Source: Adineta steineri (lineage: Eukaryota; Rotifera; Eurotatoria; Adinetida; Adinetidae). Taken from it: a DNA stretch of 64,000 nucleotides. Location of the stretch: positions 506,828 to 570,827 of the forward strand of contig CAJNOI010000055.1 in NCBI GenBank assembly GCA_905250115.1. The letters run 5' to 3'. Below the pieces are notes generated by a model. It was not told where the DNA came from. It searched no databases and was given only the letters and a program-made list of their open reading frames with translations. A program made the translations under genes and the position numbers. Shown here piece by piece: positions 23,494 through 36,179 of this stretch (the stretch's first letter is position 1; every line of letters begins with the position of its first letter).

Positions 23494-25337
23494 AAGTATA
23501 CGTTGATTAATGGATTATACCAAGGAATATGATATATAATGTATACGATTCCAGTTTTGCGCATGATAAAAATAAAATACTAACACGTTTCTCTTTCTTC
23601 GTGCTTCTTTTATGGCATTTTTATTTTATCAGTTCAAGGTATGTTTATTGCGATGTTGTTTTCTTTTCATAGCATACATTCACGTTCTACTTATTAATTC
23701 TCGGACTATAAATACAGTGTGTGAAAACGCTTTGTATCAGTGTCTTTTGGTTCGAATATACAATACATACAATTTTTTCACTCCAGAACAATTTTTATGG
23801 TTTATTATTCACGGTGTGTCTTTATTTAGAATACAGATTTATATGAACGTGTGCTTCTCTCTTGGTTTTTGGGTGCAACGAGAACTATAATCATTGTAAG
23901 TAATCTTACAAAAAATATGTATCAATTAGATATACTTCAATTTTCAAATGGAATTGTTTCAATCTGATTTTATCATCATTATTTATCGGCGAATCAAGAA
24001 ATTTTTTTGATTACAATTGATAATCTTTCACAAAGCTGCAAAAAGTCAACGTTTTGTTATAACACATAAGTTTATAATAGATATGATATTGGATTATTTA
24101 TGGCATCGTTAAATATTATAATCAATTGATACAAGAAATATTCAGAAACTTCATGTTAAATTTACCTCAGTTTTATTCAATGTTCTTACTGTCTAAATTT
24201 TCTTTTAGTTAAACTAGAAAAAATTGCTTAAATACTTAAGATAAAAGGATTTTTTTGTATAGGATAATTGTCTTACATACATATACTAAATGCCATTGTA
24301 TTTTAGTTAGTTAGTTTGGCTTAATCGATCATTAGGTAAATGCTTTCTTCATATGACTTTCTTATCTAAAGAATGATTAAAATATACAATGAAAAATTCT
24401 ATTGCTTTCTTATATGACTACATTCTAATTTAAATTGCATCAAAATAACAGTATTGACATATATATATCTTGTATAATTTTCAAGAATGATTTAAATCAG
24501 CTCTCAATAAATAACATTGTATTCATCAGCTCACTGTCGAATTGATATGTATGATTCTGATTCAATCTCTTGATATAAAAACAATTAGGAAACATAGATG
24601 TGAATCTATTGTTTCTGTCAATCGTTATCTAATGATCTCTCAAACATTTCATAAGATTGGAATAAAACGGAAGTGACCATTTTGAAATATAACAGATCTA
24701 AGAAATATTTCTGTTTCTTATCAATTCAAAAATGAAAATGAATACAAATTTGATTTGATAATACTGACACAAAAAAACAACAATTTGTGTAATTTATAAT
24801 TTAAAAGAAAAATGATAATAATTAACATTGATGTATCAAGAATTATAAGATAAGAGAATAAAAAGAAGTAGCTACATAGACAAATATATCATAAGTGTTG
24901 AGATAAAAGAAAATTTTCCCATGCAATGCTGATGTTTCTTTCAACTCTGGCTACTCGAAAAGTTGAATTCATGCTTTAAAATAAAACTACCATTACTCAT
25001 GGCTAATTGATTATATTATAGTAGTGTAACTTATCTAAAGTCTCATAAATTCAATAGACATTAATAATTGTTCATATTTGTATGATTTGTTTTTCTTTCT
25101 TCATTCAAAGAAAATTACATTTGTATATCATGATTAGAAATAAAAAAAAAAGAAGAAGAAGAAGAAATGTGTGAGAATATATATAGACATGTTCTCTTAT
25201 TCGTTTATCACCACCATTCAGAAGATGAGCAGAAAAAAAAAGATACTCATTTCATTTTCTTTCACTTGCCATGACAAGATATACATATGATGATTTGGTT
25301 CTATTCTAGTTGTTAACAAGACAGACATAAGCAATCA
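23494..25337. other. Intergenic, AT-rich
   Basis: About 1.8 kb with no supported gene. A 92-codon ORF at 23612 is hydrophobic with no motif and no splice logic, so I leave it out. A (GAA)n run lies near 25150-25166, about 170 bp before the next start codon. Confidence 0.5.
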
Positions 25338-26718
25338 ATGGCAAAAGAAGAATCACCAATTTTTCAAGATATATCTTTCAATTCAACCGCAATAAAATTA
25401 GAGAATAATGAAAACAGTCTTCTATCAATAGATATTACTGATATTGATAGTAAGTTTCACTTTGAATTGGATATGTATATAAATTTTATAAAAAAAAAAC
25501 TTCTATCATCATCTAGTTCCAAGTGATCTAAATCATATTTTTCCTTCATTTGATCTATTTTCCGAAGAAAAAGAAACAATATCTTTTGATGAATTATTAT
25601 CAAGTTCTAGTTTTGATATTCCACCGAGTAAGTGTGAATAACTGTAACTGTACTATAGTGTAATTCTACTATGAATTTATTTAGGTATGTCTGATTTATC
25701 ATCAATTTATACCGATACAAAATCACAGCAATATATTGTTCAAGTCAAATCTGTAAGTTTAATATATGCTGATCTTTCATTCGTTACTGAATAATTATAT
25801 ATTATTTAGCCACCAATGGATTTTAAATGTCAATCTGATATTTCACTTTCATTTATTAATCCACCTGAACCATACTATCATGTACGTTATCTAAGTGAAA
25901 TTACAAATACACCGCTCAATGGAAATTTTGTGAATACAAGAATAAAAACAAAGAAAAATGTTTCAGGACGATATCTTAAAGGAATGCATGGTCGATATGT
26001 TACTGTTGCGGTATGTAAAATAGAAATCTACTAGTTTTAACTATGATTCTATAAATCAATCGTGTATATCTTTACTTTTAGCTTCCATCAATTTTCTCCG
26101 ACAATTCTAATCTTTTCATACGTGTTACTCGTCTTACTCTTCCTTATCAAGATATATCATTTATTCATCCATATCCACTTCTTTATTCATATCCAAAGAA
26201 AAATAATCATCCTACTGATGTTATTATTCAAGACTCATCAATCTATTTCAAAATAAACAAAGAGGAAGTTTGTTCTCGTTCAAAACGGTATGTTATCTAA
26301 TAAATAGCTATAATCAACTGTATATTCTTGATTAGATTTCCTCATCTTATTCTCACTCGCCTTAAGCAATGTCAACTTAAACAGATGAACAATATCAATT
26401 CATTCGGTAAGATAAGATTATAAATTATCTAAAAAGATAATCATATTTTTTTAATACGTAGACAATAATGAAAGATCTTATGCATTTATTGGAAATAATG
26501 CCAAGAATAAAATTGCCATTTATCAATTAAAAAAATCTCAACTTGATTTTCGTCTAGTTATTAGATCTGAACAAACAGGAGAATTTTTTAATACAAATAT
26601 TTTTTGTCGATCAAATGCATTACTTGAAGGTGAGATCATGATTATTTGAATATTTTATCATATTTTTATTTTGTGTTTTCTAGAAGAAGGAATTGAATGG
26701 AAAAAATCATCAATATAA
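25338..26718 (+). CDS. Rel-homology-like transcription factor, short form
   Basis: Eight exons join in phase: 25338-25449, 25517-25627, 25685-25752, 25810-26010, 26082-26287, 26336-26406, 26462-26629, 26684-26718; 323 residues, introns ~50-70 nt. The first ~100 residues are acidic and Ser-rich. From ~residue 100 the sequence follows the N-terminal Rel homology fold: NPPEPYYHVRYLSE (compare the recognition loop RxRYxxE of NF-kB/NFAT), GRYVTVALP, IRVTRL, a YPKK region, an SIYFKINKEE strand as in 'GI..VKKKE', and LDFRLVIRSEQTG as in 'LxxVRLxFxxF'. The protein stops soon after, so no IPT/TIG dimerisation domain is present. The gene model is solid; the family call is by eye and other immunoglobulin-fold DNA-binding domains are possible. 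AATAAA at 26760-26765. Confidence 0.7.
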
Positions 26719-27801
26719 TAGAATAGATATTTCTTTTTATTGTTTTTGTTCTTTTTGTTAATAAATGGTTACGCTATGTAAATTTTTTGTTTTTCTTTCT
26801 ATAGTTCATTTATTAAGTATTTGACTCATGACAAGTGATAATTCATGAGTAATTATACATAAATTATGATTAATGGATCAATAAATGATCTTTATCAGAG
26901 AAGAATGTTTGAAAATATCACACATGTTTTATTCTTGAGGCATAGCTTTTTATTCTATAAGATGTTGACCACTGAACATTCATTTAATACAGTTTATTAA
27001 GTAGAGATGAAAAGGAATGATTTCGATGTTCGAAGAAAAGCTAAAAGTGAGAAAAGATAAAAGGATAAGTTATAGACAAAATTAGCTCAGCAGATGGTAG
27101 AATTCTTCATAACGCACTAGTAAGTCGAGTTAGGGAGAGCAAATATCAGTAAAATAGCCATTGTTTCTTTTCATTTTGCTAGGGATTTTATCATTATAGT
27201 CACATCCACGCAAATACGATGAGAATAAAGATATAGTTAAAGTGAAAACGTATTGCATACTTATGTCGATCATATTATCTGTCATACGAAAAATTATGAG
27301 CTTAATGAGACAATAGCAATACTCTTCAGGGTGAAAAGTACTGCCATTTAAACGCCTTACTGTTTGACTTAAATTCTTTCACTTAAGATGATATTTAAAG
27401 TAGAGAAATATGTTTGTTTAATATACTGAAATAATATCAAATGGTCATATTAATTTCATTTTTTTGTCACTTTATGTTCAGCCAATTTTATATTAAACTT
27501 CATTATCTTTGAGCGACATCTTTCGATTGATTATTAATTTCGAAAATAAAATTTTTTACTTTATTTAGTATTATTATGAATAAAATACTTAAAAATAAAC
27601 TTTAAAATTATTTTTATTCATTAATTAAACATTGTATATTTAACATAAAAACTCTCTCAAGACGTACAAGAGAGTCCAATGGTACTTAGTCGTTGTTATT
27701 TATTATATTTTCTTTTTTTCATTATAAAATTTGGATATCTAATATCCTTTATTAGTGTGAATATTGTCAATACTTTAAACACGAGCATTTTTTCTCTCAT
27801 T
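26719..27801. other. Intergenic with a possible tRNA-like relic
   Basis: About 1.1 kb, AT-rich. The segment 27081-27140 has an A-box-like AGCTCAGCAGATGG followed by CTTCATAACG, like the anticodon arm of a tRNA-Met, and a poor T-arm-like stretch. No acceptor stem forms, so it is not a working tRNA. Nothing else is seen. Confidence 0.3.
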
Positions 27802-30800
27802 ATGCCTCAACGTACTCGTTCATCCAAAATTGCTGTAGCATCACCAATTTCTCCATCCAAATCAAAGAAAAAAACTATCACAATTTCAAATAAAACATCA
27901 ATAAAAAAATCTTCTCCAACAAAACGTCATCTCGAACAAAATTCATCAATATTAACCCAACCAAGACAAAAACGTCTTTCAAGTTTAACAGCAGCAGCAC
28001 TTGTTCATTATTGTACAAGTATTCTTTCGCCATCAAGAAAATTAAATCATTCAACCAAATCTCTTCCTAAAAATGTAAAACTTAAATAAAAAAAAATAAA
28101 TCATTATTAATATATATATAAATTTTCTTTTCTAGACAAAATCACCACAGCGTAAACGTCAAATCTCAAATGTTTCATCTAGATCTGATATAAAACATGC
28201 TCAAATAGAGTCAAATACTCGTGTTCGTCGTGAAGCAAGTTCACGTGCATCAGCAATGATTATGCAACAAAATGAAATTGAACGTAGTCGGTATACTTAT
28301 TCGTTCACTAATAAAACTTCAACAACAGTTATTCGACCAAATCGTGCTAAAAGTACAGTTATAAATAAAAGTGATATTCCACAAGAACAACCCTCTATTG
28401 AACCTATTAAACCCAACATACCATCTATAACAACTTTACCAAATCAAATTGAATATGCTCGATCATCAAATACTACAACAACAACAACAATGTTGAGTAA
28501 TTCAAAATATTCAATATTAACAGAAGCTAGTTTAGCGGAACATAATCGTTTAAATGCAACTCTACCATCATATCATACAGAAAAACATGATAATTTTATT
28601 AAATGGACACAAGAATTAGCTTTATGTGGTCGTTTATCATCACATGAAAATTCTTCAGAACCAATCGATCATACAACAGATAATGAATCTTCAGGTCTAG
28701 CATCACATTCAAATATTGAAGAGATACCAAGTATGATCATATCTAATTAGTTTCTTTTTTTTTCAAGAAAAAATATCTTTGTTTTTTTTCGTCTTTAGCG
28801 CCATCCATTGTATCTAATGAATTATCACATTCAATAAAAAATAATATTACAACACCTGCTTTTCTTTTCCCATCAACTGCATATCCTCTTGATATACATT
28901 CATTTTATCCTCTTTTACCTTGTTGGCAATATCCCGGTAAGATGGATCAATAATTCATATGTGATATGTATACATTTCATTTTCATGTGTTATATGTGAA
29001 CAATTGAGTTTTTTTAAAAAATAGTAATCGAATTTATTATATAGAAAGAAGATTTGCTTTTTATTTTATTATTCTGTGATACAATATTCGTGTATAAAAA
29101 TAATAATATAATATTTAATTAAATATACTTTCTCGCTTCGATTATCATCTTATTCAATTGTTGTAGATAGAAAAGTATATTTTTATATCAATTGAAAACA
29201 GCTACTGGTATGTAGATTTGCGAAATAATTTCGCACATACAGTTCGACACTTATTATTCTATTCGCTTTCTCTTATTTCCCTTTTCTTTCTTTCACTGAT
29301 TACTTCTTAGACTATCAATATATGATTTCAAGTGAATATTTGTCCATATATCTATCATTTCTCTCAATTATATTTCAAATATTTGTTAGTAATTTTAATC
29401 TTTTCTTTTATTTAGCTTGGTCATATCAATCATCAACATCACTCATTCAACCATTATCAAATAAAACATCTTTGATACATTCAAAAGGTAAAATAAAAAA
29501 AGCGATAACATTCAATACAAAACAAAAGGCAATTGTTCCAATTGATAAAGACAAAGAAGCTTTAACATTACATTTACATACACATCATCATCATCATATA
29601 CATAATTCAACATCGTCACTTAATTCTTCGAATCGAAGGAAAACAAAAGCAGTGCTGTCATCACCACAAAAAACTAAAGATCAATTTCTAGAAACAACAA
29701 CTATTATACCAGTCAGTGTGAATAATGTTGTTCAACGAGAAGATGAAGAAATTCCACTGACAACAGAATATCAAATATTAAATCTTTCAATAAATAATAA
29801 AACAAATTTAAATCAACAAAATGAAACAATAAAAAAAACGACGCGAAGAAAATCTTCTCCAGTAAAAAGACGGATAAGCAGTGGAGCTAAATCCAATAGG
29901 TAAGACGAATAAAATTAACCGTACAGAATACAGTTAAAATCGATATCGACTTAGTGTGATCATGAACTCTATGAAACAGAAATTCAATATTACTTTTTTC
30001 TATTTTAGTTCATCTATAGCGTCAATTAATAATAAAACTTCACCAAAAAAAAAAGTCAATACTAACCCAATAACAATTAATTCACCGCTGCCGAATATTC
30101 TAAATTCAAACGATAATTTGCCTGTGGCCGACCAGAAATCTTCTCGACGGTCACCTAAACGTCGTAGTACTTCAGCCGCTACGGCTAATTCAACAGCAAT
30201 TGTTTCAATAACGGGTAAAAGTTCGCGTGGAAAACGTACAAATTCAGCATCATCTATTCCAATACGTTCGAAAACATCGATAAATAAAAAACGATCTCAT
30301 TCACCAGCTTCAATCACAGCATCGTTACCAAATAAAAGAAAAAAAGAAAAAGTTTTAAACTATTGGATTTTATCTGGAAAATCAGAACAACAACTTGTTT
30401 CAATTCATGTAACTAATACTTTTTTTTTTTTATTAAACATAATTTTAAAATTTAAGGCTGACAAACCACCTGTATTTCGCGAATGCTATTCATCGATTCA
30501 ACATGTAACAGAAAAAGATATTATTAAATCGAATGATTGTGTAATATTACGATCTGAAACCGGTACGCATAAGGATGTAACACCATATTTAGCTAAAGTC
30601 AAATGGTTTTGGCTAGAACCACTATCAGGTAGAATCTATTTCTATATTTTATATTTTTAAATATTAAATATTTTTTTTCTAGATGAGATTCAAATGTCAA
30701 TTATCTGGTATTATCATCCTGAACATGCAGAATTACCATTACGTGTTAAAGAACGTTTTTTACGAAATGAACTTTTAGCTTCGAAATATTGGGATTGTGT

Positions 30801-31170
30801 TAATGTAGCATGTATTGAAGACAAATGTTATGTATTAAATCTAAATGAATATAATCGGTAAATATTATTACGAATTTATTAGAATAAGACATTTCTCTCT
30901 CTCTTATATAGATATTGTTTACGTGAAAAATCAACGAATCTCTTTGAACATTCTGAACCAATTGGTCAATTGAAATCATTATTAAATAAAAATACTTCAT
31001 CTATTCATGATCGTCCACTACCAGCTAAAACTGTCGGTAATCAAAATATATTTTTTTGTCGTTATGTATATGATTATCGAGTTAAACGTATTTTAAAAAA
31101 TCCAAGTTTAACAAATCCAATAATAACAACAACAGCAAATTCTATCACTACAGCACCTAATAATATGTGA
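27802..31170 (+). CDS. BAHD1: BAH-domain chromatin protein, BAHD1-like
   Basis: Eight exons: 27802-28074, 28136-28730, 28799-28936, 29416-29899, 30009-30408, 30457-30628, 30683-30857, 30912-31170, giving 831 residues. Residues 1-~620 are Ser/Lys/Thr-rich with many basic SPxK/KKxSPxK patches and short poly-His; probably disordered and nuclear. The C-terminal ~210 residues form a BAH domain: DCVILRS, PYLAKVKWFW, MSIIWYYHPEHAEL, RNELLASKYWD, VACIEDKCYVL, FFCRYVYDYRVKRILKNP. These blocks match BAHD1 and TNRC18/winged-eye BAH domains, which read H3K27me3 and promote silencing. The first exon is open upstream to 27679, but that extension is hydrophobic; MPQRTRSSK at 27802 is the better start. Exon 3 to 4 spans a 479-nt intron. 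Confidence 0.88.
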
Positions 31171-31575
31171 ATCTCTTTTTTTTTGTCTCGGTGTCTATAA
31201 TTGATTATTCTTGTACATATAATGATGACATTCAGAATGAATTGACAAATATAATTGTTAATATACTGAATTATAAAAAGTGTGTGATATCATCAATTTT
31301 TCGATTTCTGTATTACTGTGTATACCATTCGTTTTTATCATTCTGTTGTTATTGCTTTGATTTTTTTTTCTTGTTGATAATGTTAATCGCAATTGTTGCT
31401 GTTAAAAACAAAAACCCATTGGTTTCAATGTATATTTTTTTGTTTTTTTTTTCTGCTAATATGTTACTAATATTTCTCTCATATGTATGTGTATATATTG
31501 AAATATTTTAATTTGGAATTTTGTTTTGTTTTAATATAAATCTTCTTATTTCTAGATTAATATTAACGAAACATC
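31171..31575. other. Intergenic / 5' flank of RPL23
   Basis: T-rich sequence of 400 bp. A polypyrimidine-AG (TTATTTCTAG, ending about 31556) lies ~20 bp before the RPL23 start. It could be a 5'-UTR or spliced-leader acceptor, as bdelloids trans-splice; this is an inference. Confidence 0.4.
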
Positions 31576-32061
31576 ATGTCGGCTAAAAGAGGTCGTGGTG
31601 GTGTCGGAGGTGGCAAATTCCGTATTTCACTTGGTTTACCAGTCGGTGCAGTTATCAATTGTGCTGATAATACTGGTGCAAAAAATTTATTCGTTATTTC
31701 AGTTAAAGGTTTCGGTGCAAGACTCAATCGATTACCAGCTGCTTGCGTTGGAGACATGATTATTTGTAAGTTTTTAAAATAAAACTTCATATTATGTATA
31801 ATATTTTCTTTTCTTTTTTATTTAGCAACCATAAAGAAAGGCAAACCAGATTTACGTAAAAAAGTTATGCCCGCCGTCATCATTCGACAACGTAAACCAT
31901 TTCGCCGAAAAGATGGTACATTTATCTATTTTGAAGATAATGCCGGTGTTATTGTCAATAACAAAGGTGAAATGAAAGGTTCAGCTATAACTGGACCAGT
32001 GGCTAAAGAATGCGCCGATTTATGGCCTCGTATTGCTGCTAATGCTCAATCTGTGGCTTAA
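31576..32061 (+). CDS. RPL23: 60S ribosomal protein L23 (uL14)
   Basis: Two exons, 31576-31765 and 31826-32061, with a 60-nt intron give 141 residues, against 140 in human RPL23. The sequence is highly conserved: [27 protein letters not shown], then [57 protein letters not shown]. It is a large-subunit protein near the intersubunit face. The codon split at the intron is phase 1 (T + CA = Ser). This is the most reliable start and stop in the window and a useful anchor for species placement. Confidence 0.98.
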
Positions 32062-32230
32062 AATAGATCAGACATCTCCATCATCTCGACAACAACAACG
32101 ACAATAACAACAGTATAAAAAAAAAAGAAAATAACAATTAAATATTGTTTGTTTGTTATTATGATTAATAAGATCTTATCGAAATATACAAACATGTTTT
32201 GTGAAGCAGAAAAAAAAAACTTTTTTGTCT

Positions 32231-32734
32231 TTATTTTTTTCCAGAATCTAAATAGAGAAGTGCTCGAGAGAGAGCAGCAAGTACAGATAAAGTTGAATGG
32301 GGATCATTGATGGTATGTTTAAGTTCATCAAATTCTTTGAGGAGAATTGCTTTACGTTCATCATATTTTAATTGATTTTTATATTCATTAAGTATTTGTT
32401 GGTTGAGAAATGTTTGAAAATTATTTTCATCTTTTGAATTTGTTCGAGATCGGATAAGTGGGAGGTGATTGGTTATTTGTTTGCTTGATTTATTATGTAT
32501 TGGTGTTGTGGATGTTTGTTGATCATTAGTATCATTATCAATATAGGGTTGTAAATGTTCGACACTTTTTCTTAAACGATCAACTTTTCGATTGAACATT
32601 TCTTCTCGATGTTTGTGGATTTTTAAATTTAATAAATGATCTTTTGTGAGATTAGCTTCATTCATTTTATGTTGAATATTTAAACGACGATACGTAATCA
32701 TATTTGTTTTTAACTTTAGTTGTTGTTGTTCCAT
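32231..32734 (-). CDS. Small charged coiled-coil protein, unknown
   Basis: ORF of 167 residues from ATG 32734; the frame extends to 32758 only through non-ATG codons. It is Lys/Glu/Asn-rich with two probable coiled-coil stretches, residues ~1-65 (HREEMFNRKVDRLRKSVE) and ~115-145 (NEYKNQLKYDERKAILLKEFDELKH). The C-terminus, DPHSTLSVLAALSRALLYLD, is amphipathic. I do not recognise the family. It is tail-to-tail with RPL23 (169 bp between stops) and head-to-head with ACTR10 (145 bp between starts), an arrangement that favours a real gene. An upstream non-coding exon is possible (AG/GT signals near 32762). Confidence 0.6.
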   Translation of the reverse strand: MEQQQLKLKTNMITYRRLNIQHKMNEANLTKDHLLNLKIHKHREEMFNRKVDRLRKSVEHLQPYIDNDTNDQQTSTTPIHNKSSKQITNHLPLIRSRTNSKDENNFQTFLNQQILNEYKNQLKYDERKAILLKEFDELKHTINDPHSTLSVLAALSRALLYLDSGKK

Positions 32735-32879
32735 TATTATTGTTTTTGAAGTGTGCACTTACTCATAAATATATATAAAAATGCTTTCGATGACTTCCTT
32801 TTCTCTAATTATAAGTGAAATAAATGAACAATTACGTGTATAAAAATGAAAGTAGTTATTATCATTTTAGATTTTATAA

Positions 32880-34529
32880 ATGACGTCGTTTATTGATAGT
32901 CTTGCAGCTAGTGAGAAAACAGCAGTGGTTATTGATATCGGGCATGCATATACAAAGTAAGTAGATTAGAATTTAGAAAATCGAAATGTTATAATGCATA
33001 AAATTAGATGCGGCTTTGCAGGTAATGCTTCGCCACGTCATATTGTTCCAACAACAGTTACGATTCGTGGAAAAGTATTCCTTATATTCTATGATAATTT
33101 GTAATATTTTCCATTCTTTAGACAAAACATGTTTTTGAAGAGAATTTAGACATAACAAGTTTACGTGATCGTCTTACTGAATTTATCCGATTAGTTTATT
33201 ATAAGTATGTCAATAATAAATATCATATCAAAATTTACAATTATTGAGTTTAGATATAATATTGCAAATTGTCGAGAACGACGTGTTGTCATTGTTGAAT
33301 CCGTAATTACACCTACGCGTATTCGACATGTTTTGGCTGATATTTTATTAAAACAATTTGAAGTCTGCTTGAATAATTATTTAATTAACAATATTTTTAT
33401 TAAACATTTTCTTTTTTTTCAAAGGCATCATCTTTAGCATTTGTTCCATCACATTTAGGCGCTACATATACATTAGGTCGAAGTACAGCACTCGTACTTG
33501 ATATTGGTTATAAAGAAGCTCAAATTATGCCAGTGGCTGAAGGTGTACCATTAGCAGTTCAATTTGATAGTTTATCATATGCCGGTGAAGCTATTCATAA
33601 GTATGAGTTAGAAAAAGAGATAAAACCTTCCAAAAAAAATTTATTTTAGACAAATTCAGTTGTTACTTGAACAACATGCTTTCGTTATCCATCAAGGACA
33701 TAAACAATCGTTTAACGAAGTTAATCTTAAACTTTCAGAAGATACTCTCGAAGATATCAAAGGTTTGATTATATAAAATTATAGATAACAAAAGGAAAGA
33801 CATTAAGAATATTTATTTTAGTTCGTTGTTGTTTTGTTTCTCCATTTACGCGTGCGCAAATGTATGCTAAGACTAAATTAGGTTCAGATGAATCATTCAA
33901 AGAAGCTTCATCAGTTGAATATTCATTAGGTGCAGATACAATTATTCATATTCCAGGCATTGTTAGGTATAATTATTTTAGATCCAATTGAATTTAATTA
34001 TTCTAATATATATATGTATATAGAGAATTCGCCTGTGAAATTCTTTTTGAACAAGATATTGATGGAAAATCAGTTGCTACATTGATACTCGATGCTTTAA
34101 TTCAAGTATGAATGCTTAAATATTATTTATTATAAGAAAAACTTTTTTCTTTTAATAGTCATCTCTTGATCTTCGTCGACAATTTGCTGATAATATTCTT
34201 GTTATTGGTGGTACAGCAATGATGCCTGGATTTTTACATCGACTCAATTCAGAATTACTTCATCTCGTTAATATTTCAACATATGTAAATAAGTTAGCAA
34301 TAAAACAATTTCATTTTCATCTTCCACCATCTCAATTAAATTATACGGCATGGTTGGGAGGTATAACTTTAATTTTTTATTTCTGACTGTAATTTGTATA
34401 TTATTTAATTTCTATATAGGTTCTATTATCGGTGCTCTTGATACACTTGAATCTCAATCAATTATACGTGAAAAATATTTAGAAAATGGAATTGTACCTG
34501 ACTGGTTTACAGGCGAACAAGCTGCTTAA
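32880..34529 (+). CDS. ACTR10: Actin-related protein 10 (dynactin pointed-end subunit)
   Basis: Ten exons: 32880-32956, 33008-33074, 33122-33204, 33254-33362, 33425-33600, 33650-33762, 33822-33966, 34024-34105, 34159-34360, 34420-34529; 387 residues against ~417 in human. Actin-fold landmarks are present: VVIDIGHAYTKCGFAG (phosphate 1), ALVLDIGYKEAQIMPV (phosphate 2), DNILVIGGTAMMPGFLHRL (adenosine region), YTAWLGGSIIGAL near the C-terminus. The divergence from true actin and the C-terminal sequence fit Arp10/Arp11, which caps the pointed end of the dynactin filament with p62, p25 and p27. All introns are 46-65 nt and in phase. AATAAA at 34714-34719. Confidence 0.9.
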
Positions 34530-34893
34530 TCTCATTCTTTTTTCTTCGTTTTAATATGTAATCTATGGGTTTTTATCTTTATTTTAAATAAGGATTGTTT
34601 TTTTTGGCGATAAATATAAGGAATGGAAATGGGTATCATTTGTCATAGATGACATCATCATATTGTTTTTTATTCATATTGATAATTAAGATGTTTTATT
34701 TGCTTTAATTTGTAATAAAAATACTGGTAACTCAAAAAACTTTTTGTAATGTTTTCAAACAGCGTTAGTTTATCAAAAATTAGGATTCATACAGATCTTT
34801 TCTAAAAAATGCTATTAATAATGAATGTTGTTTTTATTATACAGATGTCGATTATAGAAGGAATTAAAATTAAGTCGTAAACAGTTAGATGAG
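34530..34893. other. Intergenic, ACTR10 to SRD5A
   Basis: 364 bp between two same-strand genes, containing the ACTR10 polyadenylation signal at 34714. Nothing else is seen. Confidence 0.5.
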
Positions 34894-35914
34894 ATGCTAA
34901 ATCAATTGCTTAATTCATTTCAGATGTTACAGCACATTTTTAATGATCGACTATTTGTTACCTATATTTGTCCATACACATGGATTATTTCTTCAGTTTT
35001 CATAGTAATTTTTCAAGGTTTTTTGGGTATTAAAGCACCTTATGGACGTTATAATGAGAGCAATCATGGAATACCCGGAAGACTAGCATGGTTTTTACAA
35101 GAACTTCCTTGTTTTATTATTCCATGCTACCTTCTATCACAATATTGGTCATCAATATCATTAATTAAATTTCTTCTTATAATATTTTTTCTAATACATT
35201 ATTTTCAACGGTATTATTAAATTCTTAAAAAAAATATTGATATTTATTTTCTTTTATAAGAGTTTTTATTTATCCAATGTTAATTCGTGGAGGAAAACAT
35301 AGTTCAATTTCAATAACATTAACAGCATTTATCTATTGTTGTATCAATACTTATTCAATAGTCGAAGAAATATTAGCATATCATGTTTTTCCAAGAAATG
35401 ATTGGCTATCATTACATTTTATAATCGGTTTGAGTTCTTTGTTCAATAAAAAAATTTCTAATAATTTTATATATTAAGGAAGTATTATTTTCTTTACTGG
35501 TTTTGTTCTTAATCTTCAGGCCGATTCAATTTTAAGAAACTTACGAAAAGATAATAATGAACATGGTTATAAAATTCCGAGAGGTAGAATAATAGCTATT
35601 CATTCAGATGAATTCTAGTTTTTTTTTAATATTTTTAAGGTGGTCTATTTGAATATGTTTCTGGTGCAAATTTTCTGGCTGAATCAATAGAATGGACAGG
35701 TTATGCTATTTGTGCTTGGACATTACCAGCACTTGCATTTTCAATATTTGTTTGGGCTAATATTGCATTTGGTCGTGCTCTTCATCATCATAAGTCTGTT
35801 ATCATAACGATATATATGTATCGAAATTTAATTTTCTTATTTAGATTCTATCTTGAAAAATTTAAAGATGAATATCCAAAGAATCGTAAAGCTGTGATAC
35901 CATTCATTTTATAA
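34894..35914 (+). CDS. SRD5A1: 3-oxo-5-alpha-steroid 4-dehydrogenase (steroid 5-alpha-reductase)
   Basis: Five exons, 34894-35210, 35261-35427, 35479-35583, 35640-35793, 35845-35914, give 270 residues (human SRD5A1: 259). Six or seven hydrophobic segments span an ER membrane protein. Conserved C-terminal blocks are QADSILRNLRKD, GYKIPRGGLFEYVSGANFLAESIEWTGYA and LEKFKDEYPKNRKAVIPFIL. These form the NADPH-binding, catalytic part that reduces the delta-4 double bond of 3-oxo-steroids or similar substrates. KAPYGRY near residue 50 also fits. SRD5A1 and SRD5A2 types cannot be split reliably; TECR and SRD5A3 are less similar. In invertebrates the true substrate may be a sterol or an unknown enone. 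AATAAA at 35925-35930. Confidence 0.93.
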
Positions 35915-36088
35915 TTTTGTTTTTAATAAATGATTTTGATATTATCTAATAAACTAAATTTTCATTGCAAGCAACTCAGTTCATCTTATATCTAAAAATT
36001 TGTGAGCTTAAAAGCATAGGAGTACTTAGGAACTGATAAATACAAAAGTTAATGTTGTTTAGTTAATTTCAGGACACTTAATATCTTG

Positions 36089-36137
36089 AGGGTGGGTGTG
36101 GATGAAGAAGACGTATTCCAACCCACACCCACAAATC
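36089..36137. repeat. GT-rich / CA-rich inverted pair with telomere-like arms
   Basis: The left arm AGGGTGGGTGTGGATG (36089-36104) faces the right arm AACCCACACCCACA (36120-36133) across ~15 bp. The right arm is, on the other strand, two exact TGTGGG hexamers, the telomeric unit reported for Adineta vaga. The pair is about 175 bp past the SRD5A stop. Confidence 0.6.
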
Positions 36138-36179
36138 GACAAAGTCGTCGCATTAAATTAAATATTTCTCATCAAACGA

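Noticed and set aside
23612-23890. 92-codon hydrophobic ORF (+)
   Set aside because: No family resemblance and no flanking structure; likely chance.
27679-27801. Upstream extension of the BAH protein with a signal-like sequence
   Set aside because: A chromatin protein should not carry a signal peptide; MPQRTRSSK at 27802 fits a nuclear basic protein.
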